Assembly (NCBI GenBank): GCA_937927905.1
Contig: CALFWP010000031.1
Span: forward strand, 1 to 20,784
Length of the DNA: 20,784 nucleotides
Reading direction: 5' to 3'
Source of the DNA: an uncultured Neomegalonema sp.
Lineage (GTDB): Bacteria > Pseudomonadota > Alphaproteobacteria > Rhodobacterales > Rhodobacteraceae
The stretch's first letter is position 1. The number at the start of each line of letters is the position of its first letter. Below the pieces are notes generated by a model. The model made no database searches. It saw nothing but the letters and a program-made list of their open reading frames with translations, and had not been told where the DNA came from. Both the position numbers and the translations under genes were made by a program. Shown here piece after piece: positions 7,240 to 15,007 of the stretch.

Positions 7240-7860
7240 ATGAAGGCCAGCGCATCCGGAGGTGAAAATCCGGATGCGGTTTTCGTTGAAAAAAGAGTGT
7301 GGGACATCCCGACGCGTCTGTTCCACTGGGCCCTTGTTATGACCGTTATCACGGGGCTTTATCTCGGGGAATTCCGCGAATTTTCGACCATCGAACTGCA
7401 TTTTTACGCAGGGTATGCCACCGCAGCTTTATTGGCATTCAGGATATTATGGGGGTTCACCGGATCAAAACCGTCGCGCATCAGGGCATTGTTCCCGTCA
7501 CCGAAACGGTTTTTCAAATACACCGCCACCCTGAGGAAAAGGCACCCCAGCGGCATTGCCGGACATAATCCTCTGGGCGCTTTGTCCGTACTCGCAATGA
7601 TCACCGCTTTGCTGTTTCAGGTAATTACAGGTCTTTTTTCCGAAGATGACGGCCTGTTTTCCGAGGGGCCGCTTGCCGGTTATGCTGGCGGATCAACGGT
7701 CCTGACTATGACATCCCTTCACCACACCGGTTCGCGCGTCATTATGGCTCTGATCGGAATACATATTCTTGCCATCCTGTTTTATCTGCTCTGGAAGCGG
7801 GAAAACCTGATCAAACCGATGCTTACCGGAATAAAGCTGATCAGGCGTAACACCGATTAG
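7240..7860 (+). CDS. Cytochrome b561-type membrane protein
   Basis: A 206-residue membrane cytochrome b with four predicted helices (about 27-45, 52-73, 112-132 and 165-185). Candidate haem ligands are His29 in RLFHWALV, His54 in LHFYAGYA, His161/162 in LHHTGSRV and His175 in GIHILAI. This is the layout of the bacterial cytochrome b561 / Ni-Fe hydrogenase b-subunit-like family, which passes electrons between the quinone pool and periplasmic acceptors. I chose the ATG at 7240, just past the cytochrome c' stop at 7238, over a longer frame that runs inside the c' gene. The pairing with a soluble cytochrome c' suggests direct electron exchange. Its 3' end overlaps the convergent transglycosylase gene by four bases. 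Confidence 0.85.
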   Translation: MKASASGGENPDAVFVEKRVWDIPTRLFHWALVMTVITGLYLGEFREFSTIELHFYAGYATAALLAFRILWGFTGSKPSRIRALFPSPKRFFKYTATLRKRHPSGIAGHNPLGALSVLAMITALLFQVITGLFSEDDGLFSEGPLAGYAGGSTVLTMTSLHHTGSRVIMALIGIHILAILFYLLWKRENLIKPMLTGIKLIRRNTD

Positions 7861-8609
7861 AGAGACGCCATCGTTATAATCTTCCTGATGTAGTTTTTTG
7901 TCTCGCGGATATTCGGAATACGCCCCAGACGGGCAACCCGCGTCGGCCCGGCGTTATACGCGGCAAGTGCCATTTGCCATGACCCGAAGCGCTCATATTG
8001 CTGTCTCAGATACCGTGCCCCGCCTGTCAGATTTTGAATCGGGTCATACGGATTCACTCCCAGCTCATTTGCGGTAGCCGGCATCAGCTGTGTCAGTCCG
8101 ATGGCCCCAACAGGACTGCGTGCCCTCGGATTGAATGAACTTTCCGCATGAACAAGCGCAAGAAACAAACGGACCGGCACACCTTCACGGATCGCCGTTT
8201 CTGCAGCGATCGAATTCAGCACCTGTTTGCGCATGGTTTTCAGCGTGTTCGGCTTTGCCCGCGGCAGAGGGTTTGTACGCGGCATTACCGGAAAGTTATG
8301 CCTGCTTAATATAGCCATCCGCATTTTGTAATCATCAAATTTATTCACTTTTTGTTCTTGTAATTTTTTGTTGCGATTCATGACAGCCTGCCGCGTTGCC
8401 TCAATCTGTGCCTGATTAACGAAACCGGCATTGTCATGAACACGGGCCAGACCATGTGCGACGGGCAAGAGCATTGTGAAAACAAGAACCGCAGCCAGAA
8501 AACCGCCATCATGTGCGCGGTCTTTAACTTTCCGCATGAAAGCGCAGTTTATTTTCTGACCTGCAGACCGGTCGCCCCTTGGTTTTTTCACTACAATATT
8601 TTGTGTCAT
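7857..8609 (-). CDS. Lytic transglycosylase (SLT domain, family 1)
   Basis: A 250-residue cell-wall enzyme that cleaves the glycosidic bond of peptidoglycan with formation of anhydro-muramic acid. Residues about 36-54 form a hydrophobic signal or anchor, followed by a basic, probably coiled region to about 130. The SLT domain fills the C-terminal half: catalytic Glu156 in HAESSFNPRA, then SPVGAIGLTQLMPATANELG, NLTGGARYL, and LAAYNAGPTRV. The start at 8609 is uncertain; an internal methionine at residue 25 would give a more standard signal peptide but has no ribosome site. It is monocistronic and convergent with the cytochrome b gene. Confidence 0.88.
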   Translation of the reverse strand: MTQNIVVKKPRGDRSAGQKINCAFMRKVKDRAHDGGFLAAVLVFTMLLPVAHGLARVHDNAGFVNQAQIEATRQAVMNRNKKLQEQKVNKFDDYKMRMAILSRHNFPVMPRTNPLPRAKPNTLKTMRKQVLNSIAAETAIREGVPVRLFLALVHAESSFNPRARSPVGAIGLTQLMPATANELGVNPYDPIQNLTGGARYLRQQYERFGSWQMALAAYNAGPTRVARLGRIPNIRETKNYIRKIITMASL

Positions 8610-8988
8610 TTCAACGCCCTACAGCATATTGCCAATGTGTTCTATTAATGTTCAACATATAATCTCAAGTCAACCCCTTTTGTTCCCACACTGACGACGC
8701 ATACAAATATACATAAAAAAGGCATTAAAATCAGATCTGTAACAACAAAGCGCTCAGATTTTTTTTCACATCATCACGCAAAATCATGTTTTTTCAGGGA
8801 TTGTTCGTCCGGAATATCACCCTGATTTGTTCCCCGAAACAGAATCACGGCAACAAGCGGACGCGTCCCGATCATTCGCCATCAATCACAATCTGCGGAG
8901 ATGCGGGACTTTCAATCCAAACAGCTTTTTACGTCAAATTCGGCATGATACTATATTAATGCAGTAATCCACATTGCCAGGAACCTCC
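8610..8988. other. AT-rich intergenic region between divergent genes
   Basis: This 379-base gap separates the divergent transglycosylase and YHS-domain genes. It is the most AT-rich stretch of the window and contains several homopolymer runs (a T8 at about 8759, an A6 near 8715). I see no open reading frame with family features, no tRNA and no convincing strong hairpin. It presumably holds both promoters; one candidate is listed separately. Confidence 0.6.
8928..8957 (+). promoter_or_regulatory. Candidate sigma70-type promoter of the YHS-domain gene
   Basis: TTTACG (8928-8933, four of six) and TATATT (8952-8957, five of six) are separated by 18 bases. Transcription from about 8964 would leave a leader of about 25 bases before the ATG at 8989. 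Confidence 0.35.
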
Positions 8989-9456
8989 ATGGACACGAAA
9001 CAGTCACAAAGTCTGAACCGCCGCACCATGATGCATATGACAGCCTTTACAGCTGCAATTGTCCTCCCGCTCCCGGCCATGGCCGGTGATAGAATTGCAA
9101 AAGTGAACGGCAATGCCATCAAGGGGTATGACACCACCGCTTATTTCCGCCATGGCACCCCGCGCAAAGGAACGTCTTCATCGGTCGTGAAATGGAAAGG
9201 CGCAACATGGCGTTTTGAAACGGATGAAGAGGCGGCGCTGTTCCGGGCTGATCCGGAGTATTACTCACCCCAGTTCGGCGGCTATTGCGCCCGGGCCATG
9301 TCACTGGGACGGGTTTTCAAAGGCGATCCTGAGGTTTGGCGTATCAGAGGCGATAAACTTTACCTTTTTGCACGCCCCGTTGGTCGTGATTTTTTCGACA
9401 AGGGACCGGATGAAATGATCAAAAAGGCAGAGGCCAACTGGGAAAAGCTGAAATAA
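8989..9456 (+). CDS. Exported YHS-domain protein with twin-arginine signal
   Basis: A 155-residue exported protein. NRRTMMHMTAFTAAIVLPLPAMAGD (residues 10-34) looks like a short twin-arginine signal peptide with a cleavage site after AMA, which would suit export of a folded, cofactor-bearing protein. The mature part is a YHS domain: KGYDTTAYF near the start, an aromatic-rich centre (WKGATWRFET), and FGGYCARAMSLGR with a single cysteine (Cys100). YHS domains are linked to metal handling, with copper or other soft metals often suggested. I use the ATG at 8989, which has AGGAA five bases upstream, instead of the in-frame TTG at 8974. It is convergent with the next gene and apparently monocistronic. 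Confidence 0.8.
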   Translation: MDTKQSQSLNRRTMMHMTAFTAAIVLPLPAMAGDRIAKVNGNAIKGYDTTAYFRHGTPRKGTSSSVVKWKGATWRFETDEEAALFRADPEYYSPQFGGYCARAMSLGRVFKGDPEVWRIRGDKLYLFARPVGRDFFDKGPDEMIKKAEANWEKLK

Positions 9457-9488
9457 AATATTGAATGCCGTGAGCTGCGCTGGTGATG

Positions 9489-10514
9489 TTATTTGCTGCG
9501 CCTGATAACCTGCATCAGTGCGGGATGGACATCATACTTTCCGATCCGCAAAAACACCAGCAATGCGCGCTCATTCGGTGTCAACGGCTCTGTACGGCAT
9601 AACTCATCAACGAGCCATTGCCCTTCCGGGCTGAACCGCGATTGTCCACCGCCATAATCATTTGCCGCCGGTGCCGCGTATGCGGCTTTCAGAGGTGAAA
9701 ATTCGCTGAATGCGGTTTTAATGTCTGTAACCTGTCGTCCGGAACGCATGACCTTCGGCTTTTTTACGGATACAGCAGATGAAAACCCCGTAACTCCGGT
9801 GCTTGGGCGATTGAGCCAGGTGTCTATTTTTTTAAGACGGGCGCGCTCCGGTGCCCGGTACCCTGACTGATCGAGCAGATATCCGGACATAACTGTCACA
9901 AACACAGTCGTCCAGGTCAGGCAAACCTGCTCCTGATCACTGTGACGATCGAGATCATAAATTAGTTTTGCCTCATCAAAACTGATCGCATCAGAACGCG
10001 CACCGGATGTCGAATACAGTACCCGCCGCAACAACGCGGCTTCAGGATCATCGATTGTTCCCTTTTGCAGGTCCTGGTTTGACACCAGCGCTTTGTACCC
10101 TCCAAGGACCGCATTCCGGATTGTGACCAGCGCCAGAATTTCCAGGCGGTGCGGCACATGAACAGCCCTCTCCAATATTGAGATCAGCAATTCCAGCTCA
10201 ATAGCACCGGGCAGTTTTCCGTCCAGGGCGATATGACTTTCAAGCCAGGTCGTATCAGCCTCGGAAACATACCCCTCCGGATGTGCCTCGTCGACCAGAC
10301 ATGCTGTTAAAATCTCGACGAAAAAATCGTCCCATTCAGCACAGCTGTCTTCAACAACAGAGTGCAGGTAAAATAAGATTTCCGCTTCTGGCTTCGTAAT
10401 CCGGCCATCCGGCCAAATCCGGCGCCGCATCACCAGCACATCTTCGATCGTTACCGTTTTCTGTGCGGCAATACGGGACAATACATCACGGGGTTCAGTG
10501 GCGTTCACACCCAT
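9489..10514 (-). CDS. Conserved hypothetical protein with an internal duplication
   Basis: I do not recognise this 341-residue protein. No signal peptide or membrane helix is visible, so it is probably cytoplasmic. Two segments align by eye: residues 32-97 (RRRIWPDGRITKPEAEILF ... WDDFFVEILTACLVDEAHPEGYVS ... WLESHI) and 165-236 (RRVLYSTSGARSDAISFDEA ... WTTVFVTVMSGYLLDQSGYRAP ... IDTWLN). Each has a basic start, a short loop with Gly, an E-A helix, a W-x-x-x-F helix and a final W-L. Parts of a third unit are visible near residues 295-335. The pattern suggests a helical repeat protein. The ATG at 10514 has CGGAG seven bases upstream, better spaced than the GTG at 10520. It lies 59 bases downstream of the ABC exporter gene. 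Confidence 0.7.
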   Translation of the reverse strand: MGVNATEPRDVLSRIAAQKTVTIEDVLVMRRRIWPDGRITKPEAEILFYLHSVVEDSCAEWDDFFVEILTACLVDEAHPEGYVSEADTTWLESHIALDGKLPGAIELELLISILERAVHVPHRLEILALVTIRNAVLGGYKALVSNQDLQKGTIDDPEAALLRRVLYSTSGARSDAISFDEAKLIYDLDRHSDQEQVCLTWTTVFVTVMSGYLLDQSGYRAPERARLKKIDTWLNRPSTGVTGFSSAVSVKKPKVMRSGRQVTDIKTAFSEFSPLKAAYAAPAANDYGGGQSRFSPEGQWLVDELCRTEPLTPNERALLVFLRIGKYDVHPALMQVIRRSK

Positions 10515-10539
10515 AGACACACTCCGGAAAGCAAAACAC

Positions 10540-10558
10540 TTAAATTTATTAAATTTAA
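10540..10558. repeat. Perfect AT-only inverted repeat upstream of the hypothetical gene
   Basis: TTAAATTT and AAATTTAA form perfect eight-base arms around ATT, in the 59-base gap between the ABC exporter stop and the next start. All 19 bases are A or T. It may be part of a promoter or a binding site for an AT-specific protein; as an RNA hairpin it would be weak. Confidence 0.6.
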
Positions 10559-10573
10559 ATGGTTAACAGACCT

Positions 10574-12391
10574 TTACGCGGCCTCTCCAGCTTCCTGCCG
10601 TTGCCACATTTCCGTGTAAAGTCCGCCCTGTGACAGAAGTACATTATGTGCGCCGCGTTCTACTACGCGGCCATCCTGCATCAACAAAATCTCATCAGCA
10701 TCAATAATCGTGGACAACCGGTGTGCAATGGTGACGACCGTCCGGTTTTCGGACAGGCGGCGCAGGCTGTCCTGTATGTCGCGCTCTGTCCCGCTATCAA
10801 GCGCGGATGTTGCTTCATCCAGTATCAGGATCGGCGGGTTTTTGAGGATCGCGCGGGCAATTGCGACCCGCTGTTTCTCGCCCCCCGACAGTTTCAGCCC
10901 GCGCTCTCCGACGATGGTATCGTAACCGTCCGGCAGAGTTTCGATAAAATCGTGAATTGCCGCGTCACGAGCCGCCTGTTCAATCTGGTGCGGCGAGGCG
11001 TCGGGATCGCCATATCCGATGTTATAACGGATCGTGTCGTTAAAAAGCACAGTATCCTGGGGCACAACACCGATATTCCTGCGCAGGCTGTCCTGGGTGA
11101 CATCGCGGATATCCTGTCCGTCAATCGTGATGCACCCTCCGCTCACATCATAAAACCGGAACAGCAATCTGGCGATTGTGGATTTTCCCGCGCCGCTTTG
11201 TCCGATAACCGCGACAGTGCCACCGCCCTGTGCCGTAAAATCAACCCCCTTCAGGATAGGCCGCTCCTGGTCATAATGGAATTCAACCTCCTTGAACGAG
11301 ACCCGTCCCTCTTTTACAGACAGATCGCGGGCACCGCATTTGTCCTGCACCTCCGCCGGTTGCTCCAGCAGGGTGAACATATCGCCCATATCAATCAGGG
11401 ACTGGCGGATTTCGCGGTAAACCGTGCCCAGGAAGTTCAGCGGCATGGTAATTTGCATCATCAGGGCATTCACCAGCACAAAATCACCAACCGTCAGCTC
11501 TCCGCTGACGACGCGGTTGGCGGCAAACACCATGACAAATCCCAGACCAAGAGAGATAATAACAGACTGGCCGAGGTTCAGAAACGCCAGCGTGGTCTGT
11601 GTTTTCACCGCCGCATTCTCGTAACCGATCATGGCGCCCTCATACCGGTCGCTTTCGCGGCGCTCCGCGGAAAAGTATTTCACGGTCTCATAATTCAACA
11701 GCGCATCAACCGCCTTCTGATTGGCATCGGTATCCTTATTGTTCATATCACGGCGGATTTTCACCCGCCATTCCGTAACTTTGAAGGTAAAGGCGACATA
11801 GAATACAATCGTGGCAATGATCACCGCCAGGAACCACGGCCCGAAATGCCAGAGGAAAATGCCCGCAACCAGCAACAGCTCCAGCATCAGCGGAACAATC
11901 GAGAACAGCATGAAACGCAACAGGAATTCCACACCCTTAACGCCTCGCTCGATGATGCGGCTCATGGCACCGGTCTTGCGCTCCAGGTGAAACCGCAGGC
12001 TCAGGTTATGAACATGGCGGAATGTCCGGATCGCAAGCCGCCGCAATGCCCTCTGCCCGACACGACTGAAAACCGCATCCCGCAATTGCGCAAACAAAAC
12101 CTGCGAAACCCTGGCAAAGCAATACGCCGCCACCAGCGCGGCAGGGGCGGCCCAGAATGCGCTTTGTGGTATTGTTCCATCCGTAACCGGTGCCACCGCA
12201 TCCACGGCATATTTGAAGAAAAACGGTGTAACAACCGTCGCAACTTTTGCCAGGATCAGAAAGCCCAGCGCGGCAAGAACCCTGATTTTGGCTTCGGTTT
12301 CACCATCCGGCCAAAGATAGGGCAACACCTGGCGCACCACAGACCACTCCGCGACACCGTCGGTGTGATGACGTTTTTTTATGCCGCGCAT
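10574..12391 (-). CDS. ABC exporter of the Atm1/ABCB7/HMT1 type (fused permease-ATPase)
   Basis: A 605-residue half-transporter that would act as a homodimer in the inner membrane. Residues about 35-325 carry six hydrophobic segments. The ATPase domain has Walker A GQSGAGKST (397-405), the signature LSGGEKQRVAIARAIL, Walker B LILDEATSALD and the switch histidine in TIAHRLSTI. The segment LLNYETVKYFSAE (231-243), the NMNN-like region before it and the basic His-rich N-terminus match the Atm1 family, which exports glutathione-linked sulfur or metal compounds needed for iron-sulfur proteins or metal tolerance. The start has GAGG eight bases upstream. It is divergent from pgpA, with about 200 bases between starts, and precedes the hypothetical repeat-protein gene, possibly in one transcript. 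Confidence 0.9.
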   Translation of the reverse strand: MRGIKKRHHTDGVAEWSVVRQVLPYLWPDGETEAKIRVLAALGFLILAKVATVVTPFFFKYAVDAVAPVTDGTIPQSAFWAAPAALVAAYCFARVSQVLFAQLRDAVFSRVGQRALRRLAIRTFRHVHNLSLRFHLERKTGAMSRIIERGVKGVEFLLRFMLFSIVPLMLELLLVAGIFLWHFGPWFLAVIIATIVFYVAFTFKVTEWRVKIRRDMNNKDTDANQKAVDALLNYETVKYFSAERRESDRYEGAMIGYENAAVKTQTTLAFLNLGQSVIISLGLGFVMVFAANRVVSGELTVGDFVLVNALMMQITMPLNFLGTVYREIRQSLIDMGDMFTLLEQPAEVQDKCGARDLSVKEGRVSFKEVEFHYDQERPILKGVDFTAQGGGTVAVIGQSGAGKSTIARLLFRFYDVSGGCITIDGQDIRDVTQDSLRRNIGVVPQDTVLFNDTIRYNIGYGDPDASPHQIEQAARDAAIHDFIETLPDGYDTIVGERGLKLSGGEKQRVAIARAILKNPPILILDEATSALDSGTERDIQDSLRRLSENRTVVTIAHRLSTIIDADEILLMQDGRVVERGAHNVLLSQGGLYTEMWQRQEAGEAA

Positions 12392-12589
12392 GAAAGGGAC
12401 CTCAACACTGATACCTCAAACACATAGCGCAGCCCCGGGCCTGCGCAACAGGCAGCCTTCTGCGGCAGGGCGGGAACCGGACCGGTGATGTAATTTGACA
12501 CGGGCGCTATGCGCGCAACATTCACGAAACGCTGTTCTTCATAATCAGGATCAGCAATACTCGGTCCCGCCGTTAATGTGAAAGCCCGC
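12392..12589. other. Intergenic region rich in short perfect dyads
   Basis: This divergent region between the ABC exporter and pgpA holds three back-to-back dyads: GCGCAG-N8-CTGCGC (12427-12446), GCAG-N4-CTGC (12452-12463) and ACCGG-A-CCGGT (12476-12486). The stretch 12427-12486 is much more GC-rich than the rest of the gap. It could be regulator sites for the exporter, or a structured 5' leader on the minus strand. I do not recognise a known RNA family; it does not resemble 4.5S RNA or a cobalamin riboswitch. Confidence 0.4.
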
Positions 12590-13099
12590 ATGAAACAAAA
12601 TTTATCCAAACTGATCGCCACAATCTGCGGGACCGGTTATGCACCGTTTGCCCCCGGAACGGCCGGTTCTCTGATTGCGCTACCCTCCGCGTATCTGCTG
12701 CACTGGGCCGGAGGGTTTCCGCTTTTGCTAATAGCTGTCATTACCGGATTTTTCAAAGGGTGGTGGGCAACGGCTGAATATGTCAAACGGCCCGAAACTT
12801 CCGAAGACCCGTCTGAAGTGGTTGTGGATGAGCTGATCGGGCAGTGGGTTGCCCTTTTACCGCTGTCTTGGGGACTGTGGCATGCCGGAACAGAGCCGCA
12901 TGTCTTTCCATGGCCAGGCTGGGTCGCGGCATTCGTACTGTTCCGGCTGTTTGACATCACCAAACCCGGGCCTGTGGGATGGGCGGACCGGCGTGGTGAT
13001 CCGCTGGGCGTCATGCTGGATGATATTATTGCAGGTATATTTGCCGCAGTCCTTGTTTTTGCCGCCGCCGGAATTTTTCACGGGCTTCTCGGATTATGA
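12590..13099 (+). CDS. pgpA: Phosphatidylglycerophosphatase A
   Basis: A 169-residue membrane enzyme that dephosphorylates phosphatidylglycerophosphate to phosphatidylglycerol. Family signatures are all present: CGTGYAPFAPGTAGSL near the N-terminus, SEVVVDELIGQW in the middle, LFRLFDITKPGPVGWADR, and GVMLDDIIAG near the C-terminus. Three or four hydrophobic segments fit an inner-membrane location. The ATG at 12590 is preferred; an in-frame GTG at 12578 adds four residues and neither has a strong ribosome site. Its stop overlaps the start of the following gene in an ATGA tetranucleotide, indicating coupling. Confidence 0.92.
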   Translation: MKQNLSKLIATICGTGYAPFAPGTAGSLIALPSAYLLHWAGGFPLLLIAVITGFFKGWWATAEYVKRPETSEDPSEVVVDELIGQWVALLPLSWGLWHAGTEPHVFPWPGWVAAFVLFRLFDITKPGPVGWADRRGDPLGVMLDDIIAGIFAAVLVFAAAGIFHGLLGL

Positions 13100-13590
13100 G
13101 TATCACTGACAGTCAGCGGCACCTTGCAGAACGTATTCTGGACCTCGCAAAAACAAAGAATGTGACACTGGCCACCGCAGAATCCTGCACCGGCGGCCTG
13201 ATCGGTGCAGCATTGACAGAGGTTGCGGGATCATCGGCAATTTTCGAACGGGGCTTTGTCACCTATTCAAACGAAGCCAAAACAGACATGCTTGGTGTGC
13301 CGGAACATCTGATCCACAGTCACGGCGCAGTCAGTGAGCCTGTTGCGAAGGCCATGGCGGAAGGCGCTTTAACAAACAGTGCCGCCGCTATATCCGTGTC
13401 CGTAACCGGTATTGCGGGTCCGGGTGGCAGTGCCGTCAAGCCCGAGGGAATGGTATGTTTCGGACTTGCACAGAACGATACAGAAACAAGCACTGTTACA
13501 GTACAGTTCGGTGTCCTTGGCCGAAGCAACGTACGCATTGCAGCCGTCAGACAGGCCCTGGAGATGATCTGTGACGTTTTAGAACGCTGA
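13096..13590 (+). CDS. pncC: CinA C-terminal-type amidohydrolase (nicotinamide-nucleotide amidase, PncC)
   Basis: A 164-residue stand-alone CinA C-terminal domain, the nicotinamide mononucleotide deamidase of pyridine-nucleotide recycling. Diagnostic parts are TAESCTGGLIGAALTEVAGSS (residues 28-48), GFVTYSNEAKTDMLGV, HGAVSEPVAKAMAEGA, and SVSVTGIAGPGG. The N-terminal molybdopterin-binding-like domain of full CinA is absent, which is usual for proteobacterial PncC. It shares ATGA with pgpA, an arrangement common in alphaproteobacteria. Its last 12 bases overlap the 3' end of the convergent P450 gene. Confidence 0.92.
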   Translation: MSITDSQRHLAERILDLAKTKNVTLATAESCTGGLIGAALTEVAGSSAIFERGFVTYSNEAKTDMLGVPEHLIHSHGAVSEPVAKAMAEGALTNSAAAISVSVTGIAGPGGSAVKPEGMVCFGLAQNDTETSTVTVQFGVLGRSNVRIAAVRQALEMICDVLER

Positions 13591-14967
13591 CCCGCGACGT
13601 TCCACCTGAAGGCGCAGACCATTGGCCGAACGCAATGTCAGGGTCAGTTCCGGCTTTGCCACAAACCCTTTTTCGACGGCAAACCGGAACCGGCTGACAA
13701 CAGTGGCAAGAATGATCACCGCCTCCATCAACGCAAAGTTCATTCCGATGCAAATGCGCGGCCCCTGTCCGAAGGGCAGATAGGCGAAACGGTCCCGCTC
13801 TTTCACCTTTTCAATCGTAAAATTATCCGGATCGAAAACATCCGGCCGCTCCCATAACAGTTTGTTTCGGTGAAGTGTATAAATCGGCAGCATGACTGTA
13901 TCACCGGCGGCAATATCCCGATCCGCCAATCTGTCGGCGGATTTCGCATTGCGGCTAAGAAATCCCGCCGGAGGATAAAGCCGGAGGGTTTCCTCCACCA
14001 CCTGACGGGTAAAGGGCAGAGCGTCAAAGTCATCACCCGTCGCGGCGCGCCCGTTCAAAACCTGTGCGACCTCTTCCGCCAGACGCTCCTGAGTCGGGGG
14101 ATGTGCCGCAATCAGGTACAGCGCCCAGCCGAGGGTCAGAGCCGTCGTCTCATGCCCGGCAATAACAAACGTCAACAGGTTATCACGCACCTCCGCATCG
14201 GACATGCGGCGTCCGGATTTCGGATCCTCCGCTTCAAGGATCAGGTTGAGCAAATCATTTGACGCTTCGGCACCGGCGGCGATCTTTGCCCGGCGTTTGG
14301 CGATCACGCCATCCATCATCTTTTGTGTATCGCGGATAGACCCCCTGCTGAAAATCTGTGCAGGGCGCGGGATCCAGTTCGGCAGACCAAGCACATCCAT
14401 CAGGGACAATTTCCCGACTGTCATCAGATAGCGGGCCAGAGCGTCAATCAGCTCATCACGATTGAGGGCATCGCGTCCGCTGAGCAGGGCATCACACACC
14501 ACATCGAACGTGGCTGTCGTCATTTCCTCGTCGATATTGGTCACGCCGGGCCTGTCCGCAACCGCCTCAAGGCGCTTGCAGGTTGCCTGCGCCGAGTCCG
14601 TCATCATCGGTGCCAGCGCAACAACATTGCGGTGCTGAAAGGCCGGAGCCGTTGCCCGGCGCTGCCAGCGCCAGTGTTTTCCTTCTGAGGTAAACAGGCT
14701 TTCTCCGACAGCAGGTTTCAGCAACCGCAGTGTAACATTCGATTTCGGGTAATTCTCGACGTTTTCCAGGAAAATCCGCTTCAGCGCACCCGGGTCCATG
14801 ACCATATGCCATTTAATAACGGTCTTACCCGTGACAATCGGCTGTTCATAGGCGATCTTAGGAATGATGCTCAGCGGGTTTTTCTGCGCCCGGCGTGCCA
14901 CCTCCAAAATTGACAGGACTTCCGTTGCCGGTGCTATGCTGGGCGGTATGATCAGAGGCTGTTCCAT
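13579..14967 (-). CDS. Cytochrome P450 monooxygenase
   Basis: A 462-residue haem-thiolate oxygenase without an N-terminal membrane anchor, so probably soluble. Visible marks are the C-helix pattern HWRWQRR (98-104), the I-helix oxygen-binding motif AGHETT (270-275), the ExxR pair Glu326/Arg329 in EETLRLYPP, the PERF-like region around residues 378-383, and the haem-binding loop FGQGPRICIG with Cys406. The sequence style (FxxGxHWRWQRR, LRLYPPAGFLSR) resembles bacterial P450s related to CYP4/CYP102-type class E enzymes, which often oxidise fatty acids or terpenoids; the substrate is not predictable here. No ferredoxin gene lies in the window. GAGGT sits five bases before the ATG. It is the last gene of the seven-gene minus-strand run. 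Confidence 0.92.
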   Translation of the reverse strand: MEQPLIIPPSIAPATEVLSILEVARRAQKNPLSIIPKIAYEQPIVTGKTVIKWHMVMDPGALKRIFLENVENYPKSNVTLRLLKPAVGESLFTSEGKHWRWQRRATAPAFQHRNVVALAPMMTDSAQATCKRLEAVADRPGVTNIDEEMTTATFDVVCDALLSGRDALNRDELIDALARYLMTVGKLSLMDVLGLPNWIPRPAQIFSRGSIRDTQKMMDGVIAKRRAKIAAGAEASNDLLNLILEAEDPKSGRRMSDAEVRDNLLTFVIAGHETTALTLGWALYLIAAHPPTQERLAEEVAQVLNGRAATGDDFDALPFTRQVVEETLRLYPPAGFLSRNAKSADRLADRDIAAGDTVMLPIYTLHRNKLLWERPDVFDPDNFTIEKVKERDRFAYLPFGQGPRICIGMNFALMEAVIILATVVSRFRFAVEKGFVAKPELTLTLRSANGLRLQVERRGSAF

Positions 14968-15007
14968 ATTACCTCACATAGTGCCGGACAAACAAGAGAA
15001 CAGCCCG

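Noticed and set aside
8730..8768. ATCTG...CAGAT arms followed by a T8 run in the transglycosylase/YHS gap
   Set aside because: The stem is only five pairs and no plus-strand gene ends upstream, so a terminator makes no sense there.
10646..12427. A 593-codon open frame on the plus strand antisense to the ABC exporter gene
   Set aside because: The minus strand carries all ABC exporter motifs; the antisense translation is His/Arg/Gln-rich with no domain and is a shadow of codon bias.
12379..12621. An 80-codon minus-strand frame spanning the gap between the ABC exporter and pgpA
   Set aside because: It overlaps both neighbouring gene starts, has no ribosome site and no recognisable sequence. 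I could not exclude it fully but see no support.
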